From contig BQMF02000176.1 in NCBI GenBank assembly GCA_027922465.2, positions 434,001-498,000 on the forward strand: a stretch of DNA of 64,000 bases, given 5' to 3'. Under the pieces are notes generated by a model. That model had not been told where the DNA came from. It ran no database searches and saw nothing but the letters and a program-made list of their open reading frames with translations. The DNA is from Turritopsis dohrnii. Its lineage: Eukaryota; Cnidaria; Hydrozoa; Anthoathecata; Oceaniidae. The stretch's first letter is position 1. Each line of letters opens with the position of its first letter. Below are positions 54,948 through 64,000 of the stretch, piece after piece. The translations under genes and the position numbers were made by a program.

Positions 54948-55117
54948 GTACATATGTATATATTCTACCTTTTATTAACCCTTCAATTTTACTTTTACTT
55001 TCATTTATATTTCTTTTTAACAGGACAAACGTTGATAACAGATTTTTACTTTTGTATATAAACTGAAGTTTTTTATCCTGTATAAAGATTCATAAATAAA
55101 TCATAAATAAATATAAT

Positions 55118-55219
55118 TACCTACAGAATTTTTCATTTTACATGAATTTTTTGAATATATTTCTTTGATGGTCTTTGCGTATATTGACTCCCCAAACAAT
55201 TAATTATTAATGATTTTAG
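55118..55219. other. Intron part of the SET gene, right of the LINE
   Basis: Ends in the acceptor TTAATGATTTTAG at 55219. Confidence 0.5.
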
Positions 55220-55308
55220 TATTGATGCCACTTTCCATCCAACAAGACTTGGACGTCTGGTGAATGACTCCCCACACCCAAATTGTAGCTTTAAGGTTAT
55301 TGCCAATG
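55220..55308 (+). pseudogene. SET-domain (KMT5A/SETD8-like) exon, second part
   Basis: After the acceptor GATTTTAG (to 55219) the exon reads C-IDATFHPTRLGRLVNDSPHP then NCSFKVIAN and a GT at 55309. IDAT-x-x-x-x-R-L-G-R-L-V-N-D-S-x-x-x-N-C is the hallmark N-H-S/N-C block of SET domains, which binds S-adenosylmethionine; here the motif's His is Asp (NDS). The first Cys codon is split across the intron (TG from 52143-52144, T from 55220). The following exons with the GE-x-L-x-x-DYG end are not found before 55780, so the gene is incomplete here. Confidence 0.65.
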
Positions 55309-55779
55309 GTGATTAATTTCATTTATGCATGTTTGCAAACAAAAATATTGAAGAAGGGTGAGAAATTCATTATTCAAATGGGATGAAGCATCTTGAATGG
55401 AGGAAGGTATATTTGAATTAAAATGGTAAATTTTAAATGAATATATAATCTAATTAAAGTTATTGCAATAACATTATGTTGAAAAAAACATGAAAAATAC
55501 CAGTTTTGTTCATGTTTGTAAGGTTTGTCATCAAAACAGTTGCAGAAATAATGTAAAAATTTGTGTAAATTGCAGGAGGGATCTAAACTCTAGGTTGTTA
55601 TTTTAACTCGTTGTTTAAACAATATTATAGGTGATATAACTTGGCTCAAATGTGTGAACTCATCCGCATTTGAAAGTTTTTACCCCCATGAAATGATATA
55701 CTTTGAATCACCCGCATCAACTACATTTCCACCCTCAGAAACCTATAAATAAGTCGATAGTTACTCCTTACAAACCAAT
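55309..55779. other. Non-coding stretch after the SET exon
   Basis: No further SET exon recognised; acceptor-like AATTGCAG near 55575 is followed by a stop within five codons. Confidence 0.45.
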
Positions 55780-56734
55780 CTTATTATACTAATTCGCGAT
55801 TGTGTGTCACACTTTTATTTTAGAGAGTGACATATTTGGTTTTTTTTTTCACGGTCAAATCCTTCTTATTTTTTCCCTTTTTGTCGTAAAACCACGTAGG
55901 CGAGAACACTTTTTTCTGATTTTCCGCGATTAGTATATGCTCCTCCGTTTTGTTATTATTGGTTTGCGCAGTGGAAATCAGCCGAAAAACGTCTTTGGAG
56001 GAGTGCGAGCAATGCAATCTTCTTCGTTCGAAATTTGTCAACGATCATTTCGTGAGCAAGAAACTTCGCGAAGAAGACGTATTTCTTTTTGAATACGAAT
56101 ATTTTAATTTAAATTTGATTGTTTTAGGGAGCAAATCGACGAAAGAACTGACAAAGAAACACAGGTTTGTATGCACGAAGGTATTGTTATTATTATAAAA
56201 CGTTATATTATCGGGTAGCTCGTGTAAGTGAGTTAGTTGTTTGTTTACAATGGAAAATCATATTTAGATATACAGAAGAAGTGCAGTGAAGTTTTTAAAA
56301 ATAAGCTGCCGAAAGATCGAACGAACAAAAGGTATTATTATACAACTTAGGTATATGTATATGTATTGGTATTTAAATGTATTTAAATGTTTGTTTACGT
56401 TTTAGTTATCAAATATCGCTATACAGAAGAAAGTGTAGTGAAGAAATGCAGAACAAAATGATGTTTATTTACACAGTAAGGAATGGTTTTAATTTAGTTT
56501 TGAAAGATTAAATACTATAGCTTTGAATAGATATCTTATTATATGAGTTCTTTTGTTTAGTTTGTATGCTACTGGATGAAAAACGATGACGAGAGTAGTT
56601 TGTTTTGGTAACGCGCGCTATTAGGGAGTTTTAGCAACGAGACGCGTACGGGGTTGAAAACGTCGTCTGATAAATAATTCATGATGTCGCGTCTTGTAAT
56701 TAAATGTAGTTTTAGCTACCAAGTAAACAACAAC

Positions 56735-57838
56735 ATGGCGGAAAGAGGATTGAAAAATCTGCGTGATGTATCTTTATACGCTTATGTTGAAGATATAATT
56801 GATGATTCAGAATTTGTACTTATTTATGATTATGCCTACTCCAGAGAGATATATCCCTACAGCTTTTTTGAGCGATTTGATATAGAAAACTTTGATAATA
56901 CTCAATGTTTAACTGAATTTCGGATTGCTAAAAACGACTTGGAACGACTGATGAATGTTCTAAGAATTCCTGACAAATTGATATGTGACCAAAGAACTGT
57001 TGCCACTGGTCTGGAGGCGTTGTGTATATTTTTAAAACAACTTGCATATCCTTGTCGATATACAGATATGATTCCACTTTTTGGAAGAAATCAAACTGAA
57101 TTATGTCTTATTTTCAACAAAGTCCTGGATCTCGTATTTGAAAATCATGTCCTGGATCTCGTATTTGAAAATCATGGTCATCATTTAAAGTCTTGGCAGC
57201 AAGGGTTTTTGCAACCAAATGCCCTTGCAAACTATGCACATGCAATTCACCATAAAGGGGCCCCTCTTGATAATTGTTTTGGCTTCATAGATGGGACTGT
57301 CTTAAGGATTTCTAGACCTGATAAAGACCAAAGAATTGTATATAATGGGCACAAACGGGTCCATGCAATTAAATTCCAGAGCCTTGCTTTACCCAATGGA
57401 CTGATTGGTAATCTGAGTGGACCATATGAAGGTCGTAGACATGATAGCACAAAGTTAAACGAGTCTGGTTTATTGAGAGATCTTCAAAGAGTAGCATGGT
57501 ATCAAGGAAACCCCTTATGTATATATGGAGACCCTGCATATCCTCTCCAAGTTCATCTTCAAGCCCCTTATCAGAGAGGAAATCTTAATCATCAACAAAT
57601 GCAATACAACAAAGCAATGAGTGAAGTAAGAATTAGTGTTGAATGGCTATTTGGGGAAATCAAGAACTACTTCAAATTTGTTACACTGAAGTCCAAAATG
57701 AAGTTAGGCCTCAGTGCAATTGGGAAAATTTTCAAAGTTTGTGCACTGTTACAAAATGCACGAACATGTTTATATGGACATAAAATTTCTGAATATTTTG
57801 AAGTTGACCCACCAAGCCTTGAAGACTATTTTCAATAA
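56735..57838 (+). CDS. PIF/Harbinger transposase (DDE_Tnp_4)
   Basis: The frame opens at 56681; I prefer Met19 at 56735 (AACATGG context, MAERGLKNLRDV), 367 residues. The N-terminal helical part has LTEFRIAKNDLERLMNVLRI and the HTH-like YPCRYTDMIPLFGRNQTEL. The catalytic core has FGFIDGTVLRISRP (first Asp), GPYEGRRHDSTKLNESG, CIYGDPAYPL (second Asp) and SVEWLFGEIKNYFK (Glu). A perfect 27-base duplication at about 57121-57174 repeats VLDLVFENH without breaking the frame. All catalytic residues are present, so it could be active; whether the repeat harms it is unknown. The enzyme cuts and pastes the element with help of the Myb-like partner. Confidence 0.9.
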   Translation: MAERGLKNLRDVSLYAYVEDIIDDSEFVLIYDYAYSREIYPYSFFERFDIENFDNTQCLTEFRIAKNDLERLMNVLRIPDKLICDQRTVATGLEALCIFLKQLAYPCRYTDMIPLFGRNQTELCLIFNKVLDLVFENHVLDLVFENHGHHLKSWQQGFLQPNALANYAHAIHHKGAPLDNCFGFIDGTVLRISRPDKDQRIVYNGHKRVHAIKFQSLALPNGLIGNLSGPYEGRRHDSTKLNESGLLRDLQRVAWYQGNPLCIYGDPAYPLQVHLQAPYQRGNLNHQQMQYNKAMSEVRISVEWLFGEIKNYFKFVTLKSKMKLGLSAIGKIFKVCALLQNARTCLYGHKISEYFEVDPPSLEDYFQ

Positions 57839-58111
57839 CTTGAGACATATATATACTGTAAAATTCTGTTATGTGGAAGAAAGTTTGTCTTAAAAACAAA
57901 AAGTTCCTAGATTTTGTTTAGTTGTACTTCTTGGAAAAACTCTTGGTATTTTTGGAATTGTTCAATGAACAAAGAAATCTGATTCGTTAAAAACAACCAG
58001 CTTTTTACTTTTTAGTCTTGAATACAACAAATAATAAAAACTATCCCTAATGTTAACACTAACTAACAACAAAAGTATTTTTACATTTCAATGTTTACCA
58101 TCTTCTTTTTC
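57839..58111. other. Shared 3' region of the two Harbinger genes
   Basis: Non-coding DNA between the convergent transposase and Myb-like stop codons; it should hold both polyadenylation signals (AATAAT/AATAAA-like words are present on both strands). Confidence 0.55.
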
Positions 58112-58912
58112 TCACTGGTTACCATTGTTATTATTACTGTTCATTTGTTGCAAAAGAAGAGCCATGAATTGTTGATGTTGTTGTTGTTGTTGCTGCATCA
58201 ACATATTCATTGATCTCTGGTTTTCAAGCAACAATTCAGTCTGCTGACGCTCTCTTTCCATCACTTGTCGTCGATTTTCGTTATCGTTGTCCATTTTCTC
58301 ACGGAGAAAAGTTAGTAGATCGGAGCTTGACCTTCTTTTTTTTCTTTGGGTTCATCATCTTCACATTTATTACGTTTTCTTGTTTCCCCAACTCTTTCCA
58401 TGGCAGCATCTCTGATTTCTTGAGCTTTTTCTTTATCCTCTCCAGCTTTTGATTTCTTGTTGTTATTTTCCTCAGCAGTTTTTCTTTCACTTTCTTCGTA
58501 CCGTTCCATAAGATCTTCTGTAATCGTTTCATATTCAGTAAGCTCTTGACCTCCTAATCCTGTTCCAGTAATTTCTTTACTTACCTTTGCTTTATACCTT
58601 TTCATTATTGAAGTAAACCGATCTCTTACTCCTCGATTAGTCACGTTGAAATTGTTTTCAATCTTTAATGCTGTAGCAATTTCTTGCCATGCGTTCCCCC
58701 TCTCTCTGCTTCCTGATTTATATTCAAAAATTCCCCTAGCTGCCATCTCTCTCATCATCATGACATCTCTTTCTTCATTCCAATGCATGTTTACTCTAAA
58801 AAAACAGACGATAAACATTTTTCAGCAATGCTCTTGATCATCACCTTCAGAATACCAGAAATACATATAAAACAATAAATTTTATGGTTATTTACCTTCG
58901 CTCTGATTCCAT
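58112..58912 (-). CDS. Harbinger Myb/SANT-like DNA-binding protein, spliced, with one frameshift
   Basis: The start is probably the ATG at 58912-58910: a 17-base exon (MESER) with donor AAG|GTAAAT (58895) joins in frame, over a 100-base intron, to exon 2 at 58795 (acceptor TTTTTTTAG), giving RVNMHWNEERDVMMM. A trihelix/Myb-like domain follows (EMAARGIFEYKSGSRERGNA, WQEIATALKI, RGVRDRFTSIMKRYKAKVSK) with LTEYETITEDLMERYEESER. An 8-A run at about 58333-58340 breaks the frame after EPKEKK; with one more A it runs into RRSSSDLLTFLREK and the coiled-coil Q-rich tail (58294-58112, LMQQQQQQHQQFMALLLQQM). Partner proteins of this type carry the transposase to the nucleus and bind its ends. Confidence 0.8.
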
Positions 58913-59660
58913 GTTTACAAATAAATTTTACGTCTTCTTCAGAACGTCAAAATGGCTATTTTGAGGTCGTGAATGAAACTTTACAAAAGAACACGCGACA
59001 AAGATAGTGGAGAACAGTTTCTTTTTGGGGTTTCCCGGGAGTTTTTTGACGTCCGCGTTGTGTTGCTAAAACTCCCTATTATTATTTTTACAGTTAGCAA
59101 AGAAGATTTGATTTGATTTATTTATTTACTGATCAATTAAAAATGGTCCCACAGCTATGACTGTTTTCCTTTCTCATGGCTGTGGAAGTAGGGAACCTGT
59201 TATGCTGTCAAATTGTATCTATTGACGATGTTTGATGCTTTGTCTGCATGCCTTTCTGCCAGCCATTTATACCTTTTGTTTTGGTTTGCTTAAATATGGT
59301 TTCAGTAGTAGTAAGTATTGTAGCTGTTCTTTACTGAAATCTTTTTCTTTTAGGTCAGAAAAGAAAAAGTGTAGCTATGTATAAACGAAATTTATAAATG
59401 TATAAATGAAAGACATGGTATGTTGAGAAAGTTATTTAAGAGAAGAATGGATTATGTATTTCATTGCGATTGTACTACAAAAAAGAAGCATTGCTGGGGT
59501 ATATTTTTCTTCAGTTTACATTTGTTTATGGCATTCATTATTTTGTGTTATGTTTATTGCTACATACATCCTTGCTAGGTATATAAGTTTAGCATTATGT
59601 TTTTATTTGTTGCTTTTAATATCTTCTGGGTATTCAATTATGGTTTTGGTCAAAGTAGGG

Positions 59661-59886
59661 CATTTTGTTGTTTCAATTATTTTTATTAATTTGGTGTTTG
59701 GTTGTGTATGCCAGGTAAAAGTCTTTATTCTGTTCAGCTCCAGTGTTGAGTGAACCCGTATTGACTCACCGTTTGTTCATTTTAAAGAAATAAGGAACAA
59801 CTTTATACTGTATATTTAATAGTACTAGATGCCAGAAAGTTTCTTTAAGAACAACTTAATTTACCCAACATTAATTTTGTGCACTA
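59661..59886. other. Spacer before the kinase pseudogene
   Basis: AT-rich; ends in an acceptor-like TTTTGTGCACTAG at 59887, in front of the kinase-like reading. Confidence 0.4.
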
Positions 59887-60780
59887 GATTCCAAGAGGAC
59901 GAATTGAAGAAAACCGATTTCAAATATCGTCTAGGATGGGAGAGGGACAGTTTGCAGATGTTTATATTGGAAGAATGTCTAACCGAGATGTGGCTGTAAG
60001 AAAACTGAAATTGTATTTTGCTCAAGGAATAAGTAGGAAGCGTTTTTCCAAATTGCAGAAAAGCTTACGGAGTTAAAGCAGAGCTACATCGTGGAAACAT
60101 TCGCGTATACCTTGGAGAAGTCTTTAATTCAAGAGTTATGCGGTATTGAAGTTTCTGATATGGGCGAAAAAGTGGTTGTTCGGAACCTACAATCTGCCCT
60201 CTCTATCTTATAGGAAGACTTTCTTCTTTCTAATAAATATACGGCTATGAATCACATATCCAGTGCTCTTCATTATTTGCACGCTAAAGAAATGGTCGAT
60301 GGAGATTTGAAGCCAGGGTGAAAAGTGGATTTTCAAACTCAGTGACATCAGTGTTGAAAGGGAAATTGCAGAGCAGACATTTCAATCTGTGTCGACTTCA
60401 TCTAAGGCAATGACGAATGCCGTTTTTACGTAATCACATCTTGCTCCAGAATTGATTGCAAGTGACATTTCTTTTTCATCTGTAAATCAAACGAGCCTGA
60501 GTGGTATATATGCTTTTGGAGTAATGTTGTTCCAAATGTTCTTTCCAAAGGAGCCTATTAAATTAGGACAAAATGCAGTCCAACATTTAAACAACATTTG
60601 GATGCCGTTAAAAATAGAAAATGGCGCCCGATTATACCACAGCATGCAATAAATGACGATGTGTTCATCAATGTAATGGGTTTAGTAGACAAATGCCTCC
60701 AAGGGTCACCAGATGAGGACCATCAGCACAACACATCCATAAGAAATTGACGAGTTTGTTGGATCAGTCCAATCATGTAA
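59887..60780 (+). pseudogene. Protein kinase pseudogene
   Basis: Pieces in changing frames follow the order of a kinase domain. A Gly-rich loop comes first (RMGEGQFADVYIG), then VAVRKLKL, where the expected catalytic VAVK Lys is Arg. ALHYLHAKEMVDGDLKPG (60270-60318) stands for YLH..x-HRDLKPxN with H-R lost and a stop right after. KLSDIS stands where DFG should be. LAPELIASDIS and YAFGVMLFQMFFP (60452-60550) are the APE and subdomain IX blocks, and CLQGSPDED closes it. Catalytic motifs are lost, and several frameshifts are present. The original kinase group is unclear; the style suggests a TKL/receptor-type kinase. Confidence 0.65.
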
Positions 60781-60904
60781 GTTTATATAAAACATAACCA
60801 TATTTTTAACAATATTTCCCTTTTACATTTCAAAACTTTGCTGTTGTTATCACATTGTTGGTATTCATAATGGTCTTTGATATGTTGTATGCACTCTCTA
60901 AAGA

Positions 60905-62390
60905 GGTTTTGTCTTCTCTGAACTAATTCCTGGATGTTATTAGTTCTCTCGACTCTTCTAAGGCTACTGGTCCCGAGGAAATCTGCGTAATCGTTCTGCA
61001 AAAATGCTTGCCTGAACTCTCTCCCATACTCTATAGGCTATTCAGGAAGTGGATCGATGAATCTTGTTTTCTTTCTTGTTGGAAAATTGCTTCTGTTGTG
61101 CCTGTTTTCAAAAACTCTGGTGAGAGATTAGACCCTTTATGCTATCGTCCTATTAGTCTCTCTATTATAAGTAAAGTCTTCGAATCATAGATCAACTCTT
61201 TCATCACCCATCATCTGGAATCCCTTCATCTGTTCTCTGATCACCAGTATGGTTTCCGTTCTGGTCGAACATGTATGTCAGTCCCTCAATGCTTGTGGTG
61301 AGACACGAGCTATTGCTCTTGACATCTCCAAGGCATTCAACAAGGTTTGGCACCGTGGCCCTCTTCACAAATTGAAGTCTTATGGAATTTCTGGTTGACT
61401 CTTGAATCTTATTAAGGCCTTTCTCAGTGGCAGGAGTATTAAGGTGGTTCTCGATGGTCATTTGTCTTCTTCTTACTCTATTAATTCAGGGGTGCCTCAA
61501 GGTTCTGTCCTTGGTCAAACCCTCTTTCTCATTTTCCTCAACGACCTTCCTGATTGTATTCTCAGTAAACTTGCTATCTACCCTGACGACACTACTCTTT
61601 ACTCGTCTCTTGAAAGGACTAAGGACTTGTTTGATAAGGTTGAAATGGCTGCTGAGTTAGAGGACGATCTTAGGACAGTAGTTGAATGGGGTCAGAAATG
61701 GTTGGTTTCCTTCAATGTTTCAAAAACTAAGCTTCTCTCTATTAATGGTTTCAGGGGCCCTGTAATTCCTTCTGTTCTTATGAATGGAAGTGAGCTTTCA
61801 GAGTCATCTCAGGTTCGTCTTTTAGGTTTAACCTTCACCAAGAATTTCCCATGGAATTCTTACATTGAGTCCATTGCTAAATCTGCTGCTATGAAGGTTG
61901 GCTCACTTTTTCGGGTCAGTCACTTATGTTCGGCTAGATCCATCATTTACATGTTTAGAGCCACTATTCGCCCTTGTCTTGAGTACTGCTGCCACGTTTG
62001 GGCTGTAGCCTATGCTCATTGTCTTCATCTTTTCGATCGTTATCAGAAGCGCTTAGTTAACTTAGTTGGCCCTGATCTTTCTGTTAATCTTCATCCCCTC
62101 TCACATCGGAGAAATGTTGCTTCCCTGTCTCTTTTCTATAAATCCTTTCATGGGCATTGTTCGGATGACTTGCATCAACTGATTCCTTCTCCTAAGACTT
62201 TCTTTCAGAACATTGCCACTCTTCGAATTCTCATCCTTTGACTGTTCAGGTCCCAACTTGCCATAAGAACTTTTATTCATCTAGCTTTTTCCTTTGGACT
62301 GCTTGAATTCTCTCCCTCATAGTTGTTTTCCTGCTGAGTATGATCTGCAATCTTTCAAATCCAAGGTTAACCGCCACAATATATAGCTGT
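60905..62390 (+). pseudogene. LINE reverse transcriptase, 5'-truncated, with YPDD in the catalytic box
   Basis: From 60905: SLDSSKATGPEEI, CWKIASVVPVFKNSGERLDP, YRPISLSIISKVFES and a stop at 61188; QYGFRSGRT near 61250; then the long frame 61402-62241 with GVPQGSVLGQTLFLIFLNDL, LAIYPDDTTLYSS, WLVSFNVSKTKLLSIN, CLEYCCHVW and LSHRRNVASLSLFYKSF. The C-terminal NSLPHSCFPAEYDLQSFKSK follows in another frame up to about 62385. Ala of the YADD box is replaced by Pro. It is the same family as the fragment at 26.2-27.3 kb. Frame breaks and the YPDD change make it inactive. Confidence 0.85.
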
Positions 62391-62724
62391 CATTACAAAA
62401 TATATTTATATAAATATATTTATTAAATTTCTGACCATGTACTCCCCAAAAATCTGGAAGAAACATTACTGTCACTATGCAAAACTTGATTAACCAAAAA
62501 ACTTGATTATATCTGAATGACATAAAGTTCTTCATTTTGTTAGTACGAAATGATATTAAGGATTCAGTGATCAATTCAGATAAGACAATGAGTATGCACG
62601 TAAGTCAATGTAAATGTTATGAATTTATTGTCAATCTTCCTAACAGAATTCCTAATTCACAAGGAGAAAAAGGAAAGCGTAGATTTTAATGATACTAAAT
62701 ACATCTATATGTGACGTTCCAGGG
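62391..62724. other. Non-coding stretch after the LINE
   Basis: AT-rich, nothing recognised apart from TATATTTATATAAATATA palindromic words next to the LINE end. Confidence 0.5.
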
Positions 62725-62960
62725 GATTTTGATAACAAACGATATTAACGATAATTATTAACGATATTATCGTTAATAAAATAATAGAATTAGCGATATT
62801 ATCGCTAATAATTATCGTTGCGTTATTATAGTTAATAGCGCTATTATCGTTAATATCGTTATTATCGTTAATATCGTTATTATCGCTATTATCGTTATAT
62901 ATATCATATTATACTATAATTACGAAATTATAGTAAGGAAATAACTATATTTTTGATATT
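62725..62960. repeat. Palindromic array of ATTAACGATA / TATCGTTAAT words
   Basis: About twenty decamer-like words (ATATTAACGATAA, its complement TTATCGTTAATAT, and CGC variants such as TATCGCTAATA). The left part is mainly in one orientation and the right part mainly in the other, so long hairpins can form. Confidence 0.85.
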
Positions 62961-63243
62961 AACGATAATAACATTAATATTAAACATGTGATCATTTTAT
63001 TTGTGACAAGGAAACCATTTCGCGTATATTAATCTTTCTTTCGCTTGATTACGGCGTAAGAAATTCAATTATAGAATTACCCTCAAGTAGAGTTTTAGAG
63101 CCCTGTGTAAACACAACTTTCAGACAACCTTTCACATAAACTTCATAAGAAACTGAAGGAAACAGGTAATATTATTATTTAAACGAAGGTGAGTATTTCA
63201 AAAGAGAACTTTTGCAACTGGTCAAGCCGACGTTAAAATGTTT
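62961..63243. other. Non-coding stretch
   Basis: AT-rich, nothing recognised. Confidence 0.45.
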
Positions 63244-63552
63244 TCATTCGTCCTTCATCCCAATGTTGAACCTGAAAACATTATCGACAAAATGACAAAA
63301 ATCAATAATGATCACTGAAAACATTGCGATCAATTTAATTAAGGGTACATCTTCACCCAGTGCAAGTGAAATGTCTTTCGAAAGAATAATAAAAAAAGTT
63401 TTGCTATCGAAAAAAACTTTAATGTAACGTGTCTTTAATAATGTAAAGTTTTTTTCCCAAGAGCTTATAGAAGGCAACCCGTCGAACAATTCAGAAAAAA
63501 GAATTATAGCAGACGGTACCTGCTTTCGAACTTCTGTATCTTTAATCTCCAA
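63244..63552 (-). CDS. Hypothetical open frame, 102 codons
   Basis: The product (MEIKDTEVRKQVPSAIILFS, ELFDGLPSISSWEKNF, IILSKDISLALGEDVPLIKL) has a protein-like mixture of residues and two hydrophobic stretches. I do not recognise it. It lies between two blocks of ATTAACGATA words, so it might belong to an element with such ends, or be chance. Confidence 0.3.
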   Translation of the reverse strand: MEIKDTEVRKQVPSAIILFSELFDGLPSISSWEKNFTLLKTRYIKVFFDSKTFFIILSKDISLALGEDVPLIKLIAMFSVIIIDFCHFVDNVFRFNIGMKDE

Positions 63553-63934
63553 ATGAATATAAGAACCAGCTAATTAAGTTCAATTTAATACACAAACGCA
63601 TGCTACCTGCAAATGTACATTTCAAAATAATACATTACCAAATCGAATGACACGGTATTTTAAAGTGGCTTTTCAAATTTGTGCTGAAGGTACAGGAATA
63701 ACAAATGAAAAAAAAATGCTTTGTTATTTCTAGAAAAATATACGTCCGTGTGTCATAATCAAATGAATCAGAGTTTATCATGTCATGAACAAGCGAGTTT
63801 GTTTTGAAATGATTGCTATTTGGCGAAATAATAATTAAATCACGGCTATTTTAGAACTTCATAAAACGACACATATGTGAAATGTATAAACAAACTTCTT
63901 GAACAAAACTTTTTGACGATAGTAACGGTAACGG
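63553..63934. other. Non-coding stretch
   Basis: AT-rich, nothing recognised. Confidence 0.45.
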
Positions 63935-63986
63935 TGTGCTCTTACCATATTAACGATATTAGCGATATTAACGATAATAACGTTAC
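63935..63986. repeat. Second block of ATTAACGATA words
   Basis: ATATTAACGATATTAGCGAT followed by ATTAACGATAATAACGTTAC, the same words as at 62.7-62.96 kb, close to the right edge of the window. Confidence 0.8.
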
Positions 63987-64000
63987 TCTGTAGTTCCATT

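Larger units (their letters stand above)
52630..55117 (+). mobile_element. LINE insertion with its 3' untranslated tail
   Basis: The element body is 52630-54947, followed by about 170 bases of AT-rich 3' UTR ending in ATAAATAAATC-type repeats near 55085-55117, the usual short-repeat tail of such LINEs instead of poly-A. The exact 5' junction and target duplication could not be read. Confidence 0.7.
56623..59077. mobile_element. PIF/Harbinger DNA transposon, nearly intact
   Basis: The ends are inverted repeats: AGGGAGTTTTAGCAAC at 56623 and its exact complement ending at 59077, followed by weaker pairing (ACGCG blocks). The flanking triplet ATT (56620-56622 and 59078-59080) is the best reading of the target duplication. 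It encodes the two proteins expected of this superfamily, a transposase on the plus strand and a Myb-like protein on the minus strand, tail to tail. The paralogous copy at 46,911-46,925 (GCGCGCTATTATTGC) shows the site without the insert. Confidence 0.88.
55780..59660 (-). repeat. Long variant of interspersed repeat family A, copy 6, split by a Harbinger transposon
   Basis: The plus strand starts CTTATTATACTAATTCGCGA, the reverse of the family A 3' end. Collinear similarity to copy 5 is clear at 56190-56622 and again at 59078-59660 (AAAATGGTCCCACAGCTATG, then CATGGCTGTGGAAGTAGGGA). The 5' ACTAG end is missing. The part at 55930-56190 is not shared and holds an 82-codon frame (SLEECEQCNLLRSKF) of unknown meaning. 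Confidence 0.7.

Overview
This is eukaryotic (metazoan) DNA, AT-rich throughout, with GT-AG introns, microsatellites and many repeat families; there are no bacterial operons, ribosome binding sites, tRNA or rRNA genes that I can see. The mobile elements (Penelope-like GIY-YIG, DIRS, Jockey/CR1-type LINEs, PIF/Harbinger, Crypton-type tyrosine recombinase, MULE/SWIM and a RAG1-N-like gene family) together resemble aquatic invertebrates, most likely a cnidarian. That placement is inference from remembered family resemblance.

Layout. 1-4.5 kb: a LINE fragment fused to a short interspersed repeat (family A), a CxxC zinc protein and, divergent to it, a decayed MULE/SWIM/PHD transposase gene. 5.3-7.6 kb: another family A copy, a MITE-like inverted repeat and non-coding DNA. 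7.6-14.85 kb: a satellite of about 133-bp monomers with near-identical higher-order units of 873 bp (S) and 1068 bp (L). 15.6-19.7 kb, minus strand: a Crypton-like tyrosine recombinase gene, one frame of 1,375 codons broken only by two stop codons. 21.7-22.1 kb: a Penelope GIY-YIG remnant. 24.75 kb: six copies of a 16-base box that also occurs inside the satellite. 25.4-30.2 kb, minus strand: a spliced but damaged gene with RAG1-N-like zinc motifs, interrupted by a hAT-like element that itself holds a LINE. 30.4-35.6 kb: a LINE tail, family B copy, and a DIRS element. 35.9-42.5 kb: a possible tiny spliced gene, family A copies, unidentified DNA and a second DIRS remnant. 42.5-46.2 kb: nothing recognised. 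46.2-51.8 kb: family A and B copies. 52.0-55.3 kb: two SET-domain exons with a nearly intact LINE in the intron between them. 55.8-59.7 kb: a long family A copy carrying an almost intact PIF/Harbinger transposon (transposase plus spliced Myb-like protein). 59.9-64 kb: a protein kinase pseudogene, another LINE, and palindromic ATTAACGATA repeats.

The genes do not form a pathway; the window is a stack of nested mobile elements of different ages. The most recent events appear to be satellite homogenisation, the Harbinger insertion, a 130-bp TA-flanked MITE, and the 52.6-kb LINE. The best-preserved unusual gene is the recombinase at 15.6-19.7 kb, which joins a Dbf4-type zinc finger, two C2H2 fingers, an acidic tract, a tyrosine recombinase core and a C-terminal SANT-like region. 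Identifications rest on motif reading only; no database search was possible.
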